This document shows positions 20,876 to 31,764 of a stretch of DNA of 64,000 nucleotides, piece after piece. Below the pieces are notes generated by a model. That model made no database searches. It was not told the origin of the DNA and saw only the letters and a program-made list of their open reading frames with translations. Origin of the DNA: Rebecca billardiae RCC1528 (Eukaryota > Haptophyta); assembly GCA_965240325.2 (NCBI GenBank), contig OZ251229.1, forward strand, positions 1,488,001-1,552,000, given 5' to 3'. A program made the position numbers and the translations under genes. Each line of letters starts with the position of its first letter. The first letter of the stretch is position 1.

Positions 20876-23790
20876 TCACACGTGCTTGTGTGCGCTCGGG
20901 GAGGGCTTGAGCCAGCGCCGGCGGCCGGTGTGTGCGCGCGCGCTGGAGACGAGCGTGCCTGCGGCCACACACGTGCAGCAGCCGACCAGGACGAGTGCGG
21001 GCAGCATCATGCCACTCGCGCTCGATGCGCGCTGTTTGGCGGCCGCCACACCCGCACCCCGCAGATCGGCGAGGGCACCGGCAGCCTTCCGCGCCTTGCC
21101 GCCTGCCCCGCGGGCGTCTGCGCGCGGCTCCGGCTCATCGGCTGCTTGCTCGTGCTGATGGTTCCGAGTGCCATCGGCGCCGGACTCGGCCTTCGCGGCG
21201 ACGCCGTCGTCGTCCTGGCCGCCGGGGAGCTGCACTGCCTCCTCGGCCTCGATACTCTCCAGCCCGCCCGCGGCCTCGTCGGCGTCGTCCAGTGCACCCT
21301 CCTCCTCCTCGGCCACCTCAGCCACCTCGGCGTCGGCGTCTGCGGACGATGCCGGCCCTCGGCGCAGGGCGCTGAGCACGCCAGCGGCGCGCGCGGAGGC
21401 GGACTCGTCGGGTTGTACGTCGGCGTTGAGCACCGCCTGCAGCGCGGCGTCGGACTCGTCCACGCTGTCCGCGTCGTCATCAGCGTCATCGCCGCCCGTG
21501 TCCGCACTCCCGCCGCCGCTCTCCTCGCGAACGCTGCCGCGGCTGGCCAGCTTTGCGATGCCTTCGCTGGGGTCAGCTCGTGCGGCTGGCTGCGCAGCTG
21601 CGGCGGGGCTGCTCGCATCGTCGCGGGGCGTCGACCCGCTCCTCTCCTCCTTGCCATCGCCCTCCTCCTCCTCCTCCTCCTCCCCCCCCTCCGCCTCCTC
21701 GCCGCCCTCGCGCTCCTCCCCCGCGCCCTCTCCGCCCTCATCGCTGAAGTCGACGTCGGGCAGCGCGCTCGCAATCGAGTGCCGGTGCACGCGATGGATC
21801 AGACGGCGCCTGTGCTTGTGCGGGGCGCTGCCGCTGGTCGCGTTGGCCGTGACGTTCGTCCTCGGGGCGCTCGGTGAGCCGTCAGGGTGGTGATGCGCGC
21901 CACCGCCCTGCGGCCGGGCGGCGGACTTTCGCTGCTGCCTGTGGGGCGCAGCCGCACAGCAGCCACACGCGCGCGGGCATGCGGACGCGTGTCAGGGCGG
22001 TCGCGCGCGCACGCAGCTCGGGGGTTCGCCCGGCTTCGATCGGGCGCGTGGGGCGCGGGCACGCACAGCTTGGCTCGGAGCATCTCCTTCATCTCATCGC
22101 CCGCAGTGGCGCGCGCCAGCTCGAACGCGCTCAGGCCGTCCGCGCCGTCGCCAGCCGCCGCAGTCGCTGCCATCGCGGCATCGGCGAGCGCGGCCCCTGC
22201 CGCGGCCGCTGCTGCGTCCGCCGTCTGCGCGCCTGGCTCACACGCCTTGCAGCTCAGACGGCAGGCCTGGAGCATGTAGATCGCGTTGCGCGTGCACTCG
22301 CCCCGAGACGCCCAGCGTGGGCACTGCGCCGAGTTGTCCTGGCAGCCCTCGGTCAGCGCCTTGGTCGCCCGCCACGCCGCGAGCAGCTCTGACTGTCGCA
22401 GGGCGGTGTTCCGCCTGGTTGCGTTGCACTCGCGCAGGGACTCGCCGCCGCAGCCGTGGCGCTCGAGCTGCGCGCAGAGGGCGAGGCGGATGCTCATCGC
22501 CGTCTCGTACGCGTACAGCAACTTCTCCGCCTCCGACGCCGCCTGCACGCCTCGCAGCAGGTCCTGCGGGCGGGCCGCCACCACAGCGCACACCGCCGCG
22601 CACGGCGGGCGAAACGGGGGCCGGCCACGGCGTGAGGCGCAACCGAGCGCGGCGCGCGGTCAGCACTAGGCGCGCATGGAGTGAGGCGCGGCACGGGTGC
22701 GCCAGCAGTCTGGCGCGGGCCATCGCGCGAGCAGCAGTGCGGGTTTCGCACGCCCCCTTTCGCGCGGAGCGCGGGGTTGAGCGCGGAGTGGCCGCGCCGC
22801 CATGCGCACCTTGGGCGGTGGCGCTGCGCGCAGCTCGAGCGGTGTGCACGCGAGCGCGTCGAAGCGGCCGAGGGCGTGCGCGTCGACGCGGCACTGGCCG
22901 ACGGCGAACGGCGCAGCGTATTGGACGACGAGGGGCGTGCCCTCCGGCGGGTAGCCCGCGATGAGCAGCGCGCCCCTCGGCTGCGTGTGCACAAGCCCGG
23001 CCTCGGCCGCGGCCATCGCATAGCCGTACATCTCAGCTAGCGCGGTCGGCTCGCCGCGCGTGGGTGCGCTGTCGCCAGTGGCGAGATCCGCCGGCGAAGC
23101 GCCGCTGGGAGCGTCCGACGCGACGCCGGTGCCCCAGTACCGCTCCGGGTGCTCGCGCACCGCCGCCGTCAGCTCGACCCACCGCCTGGCAATCGCGCGC
23201 AGGTCCTGCGCATGGAGAAGCTGCAGACGGCCCACCGCCTCGCTCGCGGCGGCGTGCGCGTCCGAGACGAACTTCTGCGCGAGGTAGGCGCCCGCGTGCG
23301 GCTGTGGGGCGCGGCCCACGCCGACCAGGATCGGGTTCGTCGGGCTCGCGGGCTTGCCCTTCGCTGCGCCCACCGCCGCGGGCGTGAGCGGCCGGCGGAG
23401 AATCATGTCTCGCTCGAGAACGAGAATGAACTCGGCGCCGGCGGGAAACATGGGGGAGTCGAGCCACTGCAGGAGGCCCCACGGCTTGTCGATGGGCGAA
23501 AAGTGCTCGCCTGACACGAGCGGGGCGTGCGGCTCGTACACGAAAGTGTCGCGCAGCAGCTCGTCCCCCGAGCTGTCGTTGTGATATCGCGCCAGGCCGG
23601 CGGCCGTGCATGCCATCAGCCGCGTGAGGCCGCCTGGCTGTCCCGATGCCCGGTGGCTGTGCACGAGGACGGCAGCCTGCCAGTCGCCCTCGGCCGAGCA
23701 CACCGAGCAGAAGGCCGTCCACACCCGCTCGCTCCCTGCGCCGCTCGCCGCGACGAGTGCCGCGACGAGTGCCGAAAGAGCGACCGCCAT
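20876..23790 (-). CDS. Peptidyl-serine alpha-galactosyltransferase-like protein with ShKT domain and C-terminal TM
   Basis: Exons 23790-22810, 22563-22067 and 21938-20876 join in phase (0, then 2) to give 846 residues. Residues 1-20 are a signal peptide. The catalytic region (about 25-320) matches the plant/Chlamydomonas peptidyl-serine galactosyltransferase and hydroxyproline arabinosyltransferase group: DWQAAVLVHSHRASGQPG, TRLMAC, DKPWGLLQWL and AEMYGYAMAAAEAGL. The metal-binding DxD position reads E-R-D. A ShKT domain with six Cys lies at 401-435 (CQDN to CKAC). A long Glu/Asp-rich disordered region follows, then a hydrophobic segment (about 804-825) and a basic tail. It probably acts in the ER or Golgi on extracellular glycoproteins. 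It is head-to-head with the aminotransferase, 337 bp apart. Confidence 0.85.
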
Positions 23791-24127
23791 GGCTCGGATG
23801 GCTGGGGCCAGCCCGCCGGAGGAGCAAAAGTGATATGCCAAAATCTAGCAGGAAATGATTTCTTCGCGGGCAACAAGAATGATGACGACATTGTTGCCGT
23901 CAGTTGCGCGGCTCGCCAGGGGCCCCCCTCGGCCCGGACCGAGTGAACGTCCCAAAGTCGAACGGATCGAAGCTTATATGGCCAGATCAAACCTCATTAC
24001 CCGTCCCCGAGCCTGTTGGCCAATGGGAACGTAGTAATAATCGTGTGCGGTACGGGCGGTTGGCCGCGCCATTATTGCCCGAGACCAAGCGCGTCGCCCG
24101 CCGCCCCGCGCTTCTCGACGGTCGTCA
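23791..24127. promoter_or_regulatory. Divergent promoter region
   Basis: 337 bp lies between opposed start codons, with lower GC than the genes and a GGCCAATGGG (CCAAT-type) motif near 24018. The promoter role is inferred. Confidence 0.4.
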
Positions 24128-25727
24128 ATGGCGATGTTGGCCGCCCGCCGCCTCATCGCACCGCTTGGCCGCACGCACGCACCCATCGGCGTGCTTGCGC
24201 CGATCGGCGCGCGCGGCGAGTCCCGGCTTGCAACGGAGCACCCCATCACGCACGACGCCCCGCACGGCTCGAACCGATACAGCGCCGCTCGGGCACACCT
24301 CGCGCACGGCCTCGCGCCGTCGATCTGCGACATCGAGCTGGACCGGGCGCAGGGCTCGTGGGTGTACACGAAGGATGGTAAGGATCTCCTCGACTTCACC
24401 TGCGGCATCGGCGTGACCAACCTCGGCCACTGCTACCCGCGCGTCGTCAAGGCGTGCCAGGAGCAGCTGACTAAGCTCTTCCACGGCTCGGTTGCCGTCG
24501 GCCTCTCGACGCCAATCATCTCGCTCACCGAGCGGCTGATGGCGGGCATCCTGCCGCCGTCTCACGACCGCGTGATGTACTCGACGACGGGCGCGGAGGC
24601 GGTCGAGAACGCCATCCGCACCGTGCGCTGCGCCACGGGCAAGCAGAACATCATCGTCTTCCAGGGTGCGTGCGGACGCGCCGGTCGCCCCCGCGCCCCC
24701 CGCTCCCCCAGCGCGTCGGCCGCGCGTGCCGCTCACGCGCGCCGATTCGTGCGTCCGGCCGCGCCACGACCCGCGCGACGGCACAGGCGGGTACCACGGG
24801 CGCACGAACGCGACGCTCGCGCTCACGCGCTCCAAGACGGCCTACGGCACGCGCAACTTCCCGCAGATGGGCGGCGTGTACGTCGCGCCTTTCCCGTATG
24901 ACTCGCAGGCGCCGGGCATGTCGGTCGAGGATTGCCTCTTCCAGCTGGACCTGCTGCTCAAGCAGCAGACGGCGCCGGCGGACACGGCGGCGATGATCAT
25001 CGAGCCAGTGCTGGGCGAGGGCGGCTACGTCGCCGCGCCCAGGGCCTTCATGCACGGCTTGCGCCAGCGGTGCGACGCCAACAACATCCTGCTGATCCTC
25101 GATGAGGTGCAGACGGGCTTCGGCCGCACCGGGCGCATGTTCGCCTACGAGCACACGGGCGTGACGCCCGACGTGCTGGTGATGGCGAAGGGGATCGCGT
25201 CAGGCCTGCCCATCGCCGCGATGTCCACGCGCTCCGAGCTCTCCGCACACTGCCCGCCCGGCACGATGGGCGGCACCTACGCCGGCAACCCAGTCGCGTG
25301 CGCGGCGGCCATCGAGACGCTCAACACGTTCGCGGAGGAGCCCATCATCGAGAACTGCGTCGCGCGCGGCAAGCAGCTCGTCGAGCTCCTCGAGGGCGTC
25401 CGCGCGCGGCACCCGCACATCGTGCGCGAGGTGCGCGGCATCGGCCTGATGGTCGGCTTTGAGATGCAGCCCAACGTGCCGTACGGCACCTCGCGCGAGC
25501 TCTCGTTCCGCTGCGCGGAGGAGGGCCTCCTGCTGCTCAACGCCGGCACGTTCGAGACGATGCGCTTCATCCCGCCGCTCACGGTCAGCGCGGAGGAGAT
25601 CGAGGAAGGCGTGCGCCGGTTCGAGACGGCGCTCACCTCGCTCTTTGACGAGCACGCCAAGGCGGGTTGGGACCAGAGCAAGGCGCACTACCACGGGCCG
25701 GCCGCCGAGGCTGCCGGGCTTGAATAA
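24128..25727 (+). CDS. Class-III PLP aminotransferase, 4-aminobutyrate aminotransferase-like
   Basis: Exons 24128-24665 and 24787-25727 join (phase 1) to give 492 residues. Class-III enzymes transfer amino groups from omega-amines such as GABA, beta-alanine or ornithine to an oxoacid. Motifs: STTGAEAVENAIR (cofactor phosphate loop), GGYHGRT across the splice, LDEVQTGFGRTG (Asp contacting the pyridine N), and MAKGIASGLP with the PLP Lys314. GTYAGNPVACAA also fits. The N-terminus (about 45 residues, Arg/Ala/Pro/Thr-rich) looks like a mitochondrial presequence. GABA transaminase and AGXT2-type beta-alanine/glyoxylate enzymes are both possible; substrate is not certain. The intron falls exactly at the GGYHGR loop. 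Confidence 0.9.
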
Positions 25728-26380
25728 GTGGCAACTGTGGCAAGAGTCACGGCGCCTTCCGCTGCGGCCTGGCGGTCCTTCGGGTTGCCCGCCCTGAGCC
25801 GCGCGCCACCGCCCCCGGGCTCCCACGCCCTGTGCGCGCTCGAATCGAGTCACTCGCTGAGCCGCGGCTTTGTTCACTGGTAACTCGAGGTGAGCTACCG
25901 CGTTACGAATACGACTACGATTCGTGACGGCAACGTGCCACGGTGTCCGCCACTCCGAGCAGACCGAGACCGAGCGGTTCAGTCACAGTGTTGAAGTCAC
26001 TTGTCAGTTGTCCGACTGGCATCAGCGCGGCCGCCACCGCCGGACCGTGACCAGTCGTGACGCCGGTGCCCACGTGTGCGTCGTGTGCCCAGTCACTCCG
26101 GGTTACCAATAGCAATACCACTGGTTACACTGGAATCAGATTCAGACAATGACTTGAATGAGACATCAGTGAGTGTGAGTGACTCACTGCAGCACCGCCC
26201 GCACTGCCTCCGATCGAGGCACTGAATATCAGCAGTGAATGATCAGTGAATTCATAAAGTGATGCCAGGTGGCGGAGGTGGCTGACCACCCGCCACTGCT
26301 CCGCCCAGGATCGGTCAATGCATGACTGACGCCCGCGCGGTCCCGACCGCGTCCGACTCCGAGTGGCCGGGCCGGGCGGG
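25728..26380. other. Intergenic, no gene recognised
   Basis: Mixed-composition sequence rich in GAGTCA/TCACTG words. No coding, RNA or defined repeat structure is seen. Confidence 0.5.
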
Positions 26381-27289
26381 GGCCTGTTTTATTTCTACCA
26401 GATTCCATTTACTATGTCACGGCGACAAACCCGTGCTCGCCAGTGGGAATCGGTGTCACGCCCCGTTGGGTGTACCTCTCACGGCCGATGGCGGCCCCCA
26501 CGTGCGCAAGGAATGCGATTCGTGCACTCCTCGGTGACCGGTGAGTGCACGAATCCAGTTGCGGCGCTCGTCCGCCTCGTCGTTGTCGCACACGAGGTAC
26601 ACCCAACACCATGGGTCGGATCCCAGAACTCTCCGCGCGCTCGCGCCTGCGCGGCACTGGCAGGCTTGTTCTCATCATCTTGGCCAAGACTGCAGCCTAA
26701 AAGATGCGCGAGGACGCGTGTGCACGCCTTTCCGCGCGTCATGGGTGCGCGTGGCACGCACCTTGTAATATTATACGCCGAGGAGGCCTGAGCATCCGGC
26801 CTACTAACCTTCCGCGATCACGTTCAAATGCAGGCGGCAAGCTGCAAGCAAGCGCACGCCGAACGGAAGCATCTCAAGCTCGACAAGGTAGTGGCGGCGG
26901 AGCGTTTAGAGCTGGTGGCGATTGCAGTCCATCTGGCTGTGAACTGGTCGCTAACTGACACGGGTGCGACGCAGCAGCCAAGGCAGAGTGCTTGCAGCTT
27001 GCAGAGGGCCTCCAGCTGCAGCGGTTTGCCGCCGCTCGCCGCCGCTGCATCGTGCACACTGCCGTGCACCGCGAGTGACCCCTGTGTCAAGGCGAAGCAC
27101 CACGGCAAGGCGAATCAGCATGTCTGACAACATCCTTCGCCACAGCGCAGCGCCTCAACACGAGAATGCGCAAATTACGTGCCATCACTTCTCCGGACTA
27201 GCTCCGGGGCCCGCACCAGCGGGCAAGCCGCCATTGTACCGCGTTTTGGCGAATGTCGCCTTTGGGCTCTCGTAGAAATAAAACAGGCC
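26381..27289. mobile_element. Candidate non-autonomous TIR element, 909 bp
   Basis: GGCCTGTTTTATTTCTAC begins at 26381 and its reverse complement ends at 27289. The 22-base termini differ at one position. The GC-rich sequence just outside is also loosely inverted. The interior has no recognisable transposase. It contains a nested imperfect hairpin (26465-26612). No target-site duplication was identified, so element status is tentative. Confidence 0.5.
26465..26612. repeat. Nested imperfect inverted repeat
   Basis: GTTGGGTGTACCTC (26465) pairs with GAGGTACACCCAAC (26599), and GATTCGTGCACTC pairs with GAGTGCACGAATC around a centre near 26537. The intervening segments have diverged. Confidence 0.75.
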
Positions 27290-27813
27290 GGCCCGCGTCC
27301 GCCGGGCGGCTGACGCTGGCCATGCAGCACGGATCGGAATCGAATCGGATATCGGGCGCCAAGGCCCAAGCGGGTCCGACGCCTGACAGTGAGAAAGTTC
27401 GGCGGGCCCGAGCCCGACGGCCCGAGGGCGTCGCCGTGAGGACAACGGCCAACGCCAACCGCCGGGCCCGAAGGTCGAACCGGGCAACTCGGTCGCCCGT
27501 GCCCGTGGCGGCCGTGCCCGTGGCCGTGGGCGTGAGGGGACCACGTAGTTACCAGTCTCCGACTGGCTCTCCGCGGGTCACCTGCGGTTGTAGACCCGAG
27601 GGCAGGCTGCTGCGCCACTGGCCGCTGCTCACTCAGGAAGCTCCGACGCGACTCGGCTGATCTCGTGCATGCCGGCAGCCGGGCACGCGCGTCTCTCACC
27701 GGGCCGTCGGGAATAGATAAGTTAGGGGCGAGAGCGCGCCCACGCGGAGGCTGTCATGGCGGCCGGCAGGGGTAAGCTGTCGGTGCAGCGCCGCGACGTC
27801 TCCCGCCGGCCGC
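27290..27813. other. Intergenic GC-rich stretch
   Basis: GC-rich sequence with repeated CCCGTG/GGCCGTG words (27490-27530). It has no recognisable gene and lies at the 3' end of the Psf3 gene. Confidence 0.5.
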
Positions 27814-28635
27814 TCACTGCGCTAATCTCAGCCGCTTGGATGGCAGCCGAATGATCTCGCACGCAGTGAGCCTGCCCGCTTGCCGCGCCTTCCACCGGTG
27901 GTAGTCACGAGTTGAAGAGTGCCCGAGGAAAAAGACTGCGCGCGGAGGGGACGCCGAGCAGTGCGGCGGGAACGCAGCAGGCGACGGGTCAGCGTGGCAG
28001 GGCTCGGCTCCGGGGCACGGCGGAGCGCCCGGCGCGAGCGCACACGTTTTGCCTCGGTCATCGAGAGACGGTGTGTCAAGCCGGTCGGGTCGCTGTCGGC
28101 ACCCGTGAGGCTCGTGTCGAGGATCCGACGGTACCTTCGCACGAACGTGTCGAGCAGCGTGCCGCGTAGCGTCTCGCTGACGTCCTCGTCTTGCAACAGC
28201 TCGACGACGCACATCCCATGCATGAAGAAATGCTCATTCTTCTCGCGCAGGTTCAGCACCTCTGGGTCCGCTCGCATCGACTCGCGCGCCCGGTCCCCAT
28301 AGCACCGCGGCACGAAAATGCTCGCGTGACTCTCGAGCACGAGGGCTTTGGCGAGGTATGCCGGCAGCTCGAGCTTCTTCCCGGGCTCCAGCACCGTGTT
28401 CTCGTCGTCGTCGTCCAGCCAGCCCAGGTGGTTTGCATAGTGCTCGAGCTCACACGGCAGAACCTGCGAGGCGCCGGCGCGGTATACGCAGGCACGGGCT
28501 CAGCTTGGGGGTGCGCCGGCGTGCTGATGCGCAGGTATCGGCGGACACGACAGCGCCGGGCGGGACGGGCACGCGGCCCACCTCCTCCTGCGCCAGCAGG
28601 TCGTCGAGCTGCTGCTCGAACGGCCCGCAGCTCAT
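27814..28635 (-). CDS. PSF3: GINS complex subunit Psf3
   Basis: Exons 28635-28549, 28463-28046 and 27935-27814 join to exactly 208 residues. GINS binds MCM2-7 and Cdc45 to form the replicative CMG helicase. Exon 2 has the Psf3 core: LEPGKKLELPAYLAKAL, DPEVLNLREKNEHFF and LLDTFVRRYRRILDTSL. Exon 3 gives LFFLGHSSTRDYHRWK, the typical end of the A domain, followed by ARQAGRLTA and a basic tail. Exon 1 is only 29 codons (MSCGPFEQQLDDLL), matching the short acidic start of Psf3. The first donor could be at 28548 or three bases earlier, which changes one Val. Length is close to human Psf3 (216). Confidence 0.93.
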
Positions 28636-30347
28636 GGCTCCACGAGCACAGCCGCTGCGGTTCGACGTGAAATGGCCGTTGATCACGGCGCTTTCAAAGC
28701 TATAAGTGCGCGAGTCCGGGGAACGGCAATGATCGGACTCGGCGCGCGGTGCCTTCGGACCAGCGACAGGTCGAAAGTGAAAAGGAACAGGTCACCGCCA
28801 TGCCGAGCCGGTTGCCGTCGCCGATGGTAGCGCCGTCGGAATTGGTTCGTTCAGCCGTCCGCCTGCGAGGCCTGGATGAGGGCTGCGGCCGCCTCGCGGC
28901 GCGCCAGCGCCCGTCGTCCTCGCCCCACCGTCGTCCACAAAACGTCGTCGTCCGAACTCTCCGACTGGGCGCCGATGCGACAGCGCGCCGACCGAGAATG
29001 TCCGAGTAGTACGGAATGTGGAGCCCCACTGTCGGTTGGGGAAGGCGTGTATCAAGCGGCATGACTGGGGTAGCTTATCACACAGAAGGCCTGGCCCTCA
29101 GGTGATATGTGCCCCAGTGTGGCGTGTCGGCCTCAAAGCCGGCGGCAGGGTTCTGTTGCCCGGAGGGTTCGCTGGCTGACCAGCTGCCGGGGCCGGGGCG
29201 TCCGGCTGTTTGCGCTTGCGGGCTGGGGCCGGCACTTGTGCCACCCCGCCGCTTGTGCTGGCCTGCATGTATGGCTGCTGCCCAAGGTCGGCCTCGGCGG
29301 GCTGCTCCCGGGCAGGCTGTGTCTGCACGCCGGGTGCGCGCGAAGCGTCGTTTCGTTGGTGAGGAGCTGCAGTTGTGCCTGCTCCGCGCGTGCGGCGCTG
29401 GCACAGCCTGGCAGACTTGCGCAGGGGCGGGGCCGCAGGCACCGCAGGTGTCGGGGACTGGGCTGGTCAGGGGCAGGGGCGCCAGGCCAGAGAGGCTGCT
29501 GCAGGGGATCAGAATCCGGGCGGCCCCGTTTGGCCGGCGGGCCACGCCCCTCCGCGGGGGGGGGTCGCCACGCGGCGCGACGGGTGGTGCTTGCGCGCTG
29601 GCGCTGCTGCTGGCACCACCTAGGCTACACCCTGGGGGGTGTCCAAGCGGGGGGCCTCGTGCCACCGGTGACTGGGGGCTGTCTGTGCGGGCCCTGTGCA
29701 TAGGGCGCTTGCCGGCGCCTGCAGCTGTGCTGGGCGGAGGCCGTGCAGAACTGTCTGGCATCTGCCGCGGCCCGTCACCAGCACCGGTGCCATCACTACA
29801 GTGTGCACGCCACCAGGTGCCCGACTGCATCCGAGCTCTCGGGCCCGCCTGCCTCGTCAGCAGGGGCAGTCTGGCCGGCGCGCGGCTGGAACACTGCGAT
29901 GTCGCGCCCCACGGCCCCCATGACGGCAGCAACCGCGGGTATCATGACAGTGGCGGGCCAGTACCTCGACGCCCCACCGGCGGCGAGCCGGCCATCGGCC
30001 CCGTAGCTTGCTGCAGCCCTGAGCGGCGCGGCGAACTCTTGCCATGGTTGGCTGGGCACCCCCATGGTACGTGGCCCTATACGAGCGGCATTGGGCCGAG
30101 TCAGGCCGCCGTGGCCGTTGACTACTACACTCGAGCCCTGACGCCGACGGCCCGACCAACAGCATGCCATTTGCATTCAAGGACGATCGGCCCTCAGTGG
30201 CCACCTACCGGCCCGGTCGACACCGCGCCAGCAAGGCGCAGGGCCGCGTGACTGCGTGAGCCCGAGGCGTCGCGGCACATGACTTGAACACTAATTTCCG
30301 ATTACTTAATCTAAATTATATTATGTATTACTATTAAGCGACGTGAT
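28636..30347. other. GC-rich stretch, possible uncharacterised minus-strand coding
   Basis: Long open frames occur on both strands between 29078 and 30250, but none has a recognised domain. The minus-strand frames have Pro/Ala/Gln-rich, transcription-factor-like composition with a basic ARKRKQ patch near 29210, and could be exons of an unrecognised gene. The plus-strand frame over the same bases is equally long. An AT-rich patch follows at 30290-30335. I cannot choose a gene model. Confidence 0.25.
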
Positions 30348-31289
30348 TCAGGGTCCGAGCACGCCGTTGCAGAAGTCGTTCATGCTGATGTTCATCGCGT
30401 CATCGGTGACCAGCGCTGGTGAGAGCATGAGCTCGAGCAGACTGTGCGAGCTGGGAGCTAAGTTGTCCGCAGGGCATGGTGGACTCGGCGCCGGCGTCAC
30501 ATCCTCACTAGGTAGGAACAGCGGTGGAGTTGACGAGAGCGCATTTGAGAGCTCCGGCCCGATGATGAAGTGGGACGAGCTCTGCAGGTAGTGGGGTGCC
30601 TCCTCGCTCGAGAGGTTGCCGGCGCGAGAGCTGGCCATCGGATAGCCGGCATAGGGCTCGGCTCGAGAGTTGTCCGGGCGCGGTGATGGCAATGGCGGGA
30701 CGACCGCACTCACCATGGAGCTCACGATTTCGCGCCCGAGCACACCGTCGAAGGGCGGCACGTCGGCGACGAGCGAGGAAATGACCGGAGGATGGGGCGC
30801 GGGCACTATTGGCGGACCGATCGACTGCAAAGGCGGTGACACCGAGGCCATGTGCATGGACGCTTCCGGCTGTGGCAGCGACATCGTCTGCGACTCGGTC
30901 GGCGCCGGCTCTGATGATGGTGCCCAGTCGAGTTGTGGCAGGTGCGGGGGGAAGATGAGCGCCATGCCAGGCAGCTCTGCATTCAGAGCGTGATGACGCG
31001 CCTGCATCATGAGGAGCGTCGGGAGTATCGTGGCGGCCGGCCCCTCAAGGGTGCAGTTCGGCACGGCGCTGGCTCCGTGCAGCTTGCGCACGCGCTGCCG
31101 CTTGTTCTGGAACCAGATCCGGGCCTGGCGCCGGTCAATCTTCAGCGACTGCGCCAGTGCATCGACGGTGAGGCGGCTGGGCATGTTGGACACCATGAAG
31201 ACAGCTTCGAGGACCAGCCTCTGCGCCGGGTCTGGTCGCCACCGCGTGCGCCCGTGCGCATCCGAGATGTTGCGGGTCGTGCTGGGCAT
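30348..31289 (-). CDS. Homeodomain transcription factor 1
   Basis: A single exon for 313 residues. The homeodomain spans about residues 13-70: RTRWRPDPAQRLVLEAVF (helix 1), LTVDALAQSL (helix 2) and RRQARIWFQNKRQRVRKL (recognition helix with Trp48, Phe49, Asn51 and Arg53 of the standard numbering). Directly after it comes PNCTLEGP then ILPTLL, which is repeated in the second homeodomain gene at 49508-50470. The remainder is Pro/Ser/Ala-rich and ends in an acidic-hydrophobic segment (LLELMLSPALVTDDAM), possibly an activation domain. It probably binds DNA in the nucleus; targets are unknown. It is not a TALE-type domain, as no three-residue loop insertion is apparent. Confidence 0.88.
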   Translation of the reverse strand: MPSTTRNISDAHGRTRWRPDPAQRLVLEAVFMVSNMPSRLTVDALAQSLKIDRRQARIWFQNKRQRVRKLHGASAVPNCTLEGPAATILPTLLMMQARHHALNAELPGMALIFPPHLPQLDWAPSSEPAPTESQTMSLPQPEASMHMASVSPPLQSIGPPIVPAPHPPVISSLVADVPPFDGVLGREIVSSMVSAVVPPLPSPRPDNSRAEPYAGYPMASSRAGNLSSEEAPHYLQSSSHFIIGPELSNALSSTPPLFLPSEDVTPAPSPPCPADNLAPSSHSLLELMLSPALVTDDAMNISMNDFCNGVLGP

Positions 31290-31764
31290 GTTCTTCGCAG
31301 ATCAGGTGAGCGGCTCGCCCGGCGGAGGGGTTATTACGGGAATAATACCGGCCCATGATGAGTAGCGGCACTGCTTGGGAGTGAGTTGGGCTTACGGGAA
31401 TGACCGCCCATGATCGATGATGACGACGGCCCTTGCATGATGAGTATTATAACCAGATAGTCGGCACTATCTAACGCCTCATCACCCTTCTGAGACGACG
31501 ATCACGGACGAGATTTCGTCATCATCATTACAACTACAAGTGTCGACGACGGCCGGCCTGAAACGCGGGTGGACAATCAGGATGACGTATGGATCGGGTG
31601 GGGAGTGGTACCCAAGCAGATTGTTCGCGCTTTGGATCGCTTTCGCGCGCGGATGGCGGTCCGGGCCGGGACTGCGGTCCGTTGTTCCCGACCCATTTGG
31701 CGCTACTCGATCGCAAGGCGGCACATCGGTCATCGCTCCGGCCCCCATCCGGGTGGTAACCCGT
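31290..31764. other. Intergenic, no gene recognised
   Basis: Lower-GC sequence upstream of homeodomain gene 1 and at the 3' end of the methyltransferase gene. Only short open frames occur, with no recognisable product. Confidence 0.5.

Noticed and set aside
29109-30251. 380-codon plus-strand frame
   Set aside because: Low-complexity, with no domain, and the opposite strand is equally open. Noted only as a possible coding area.
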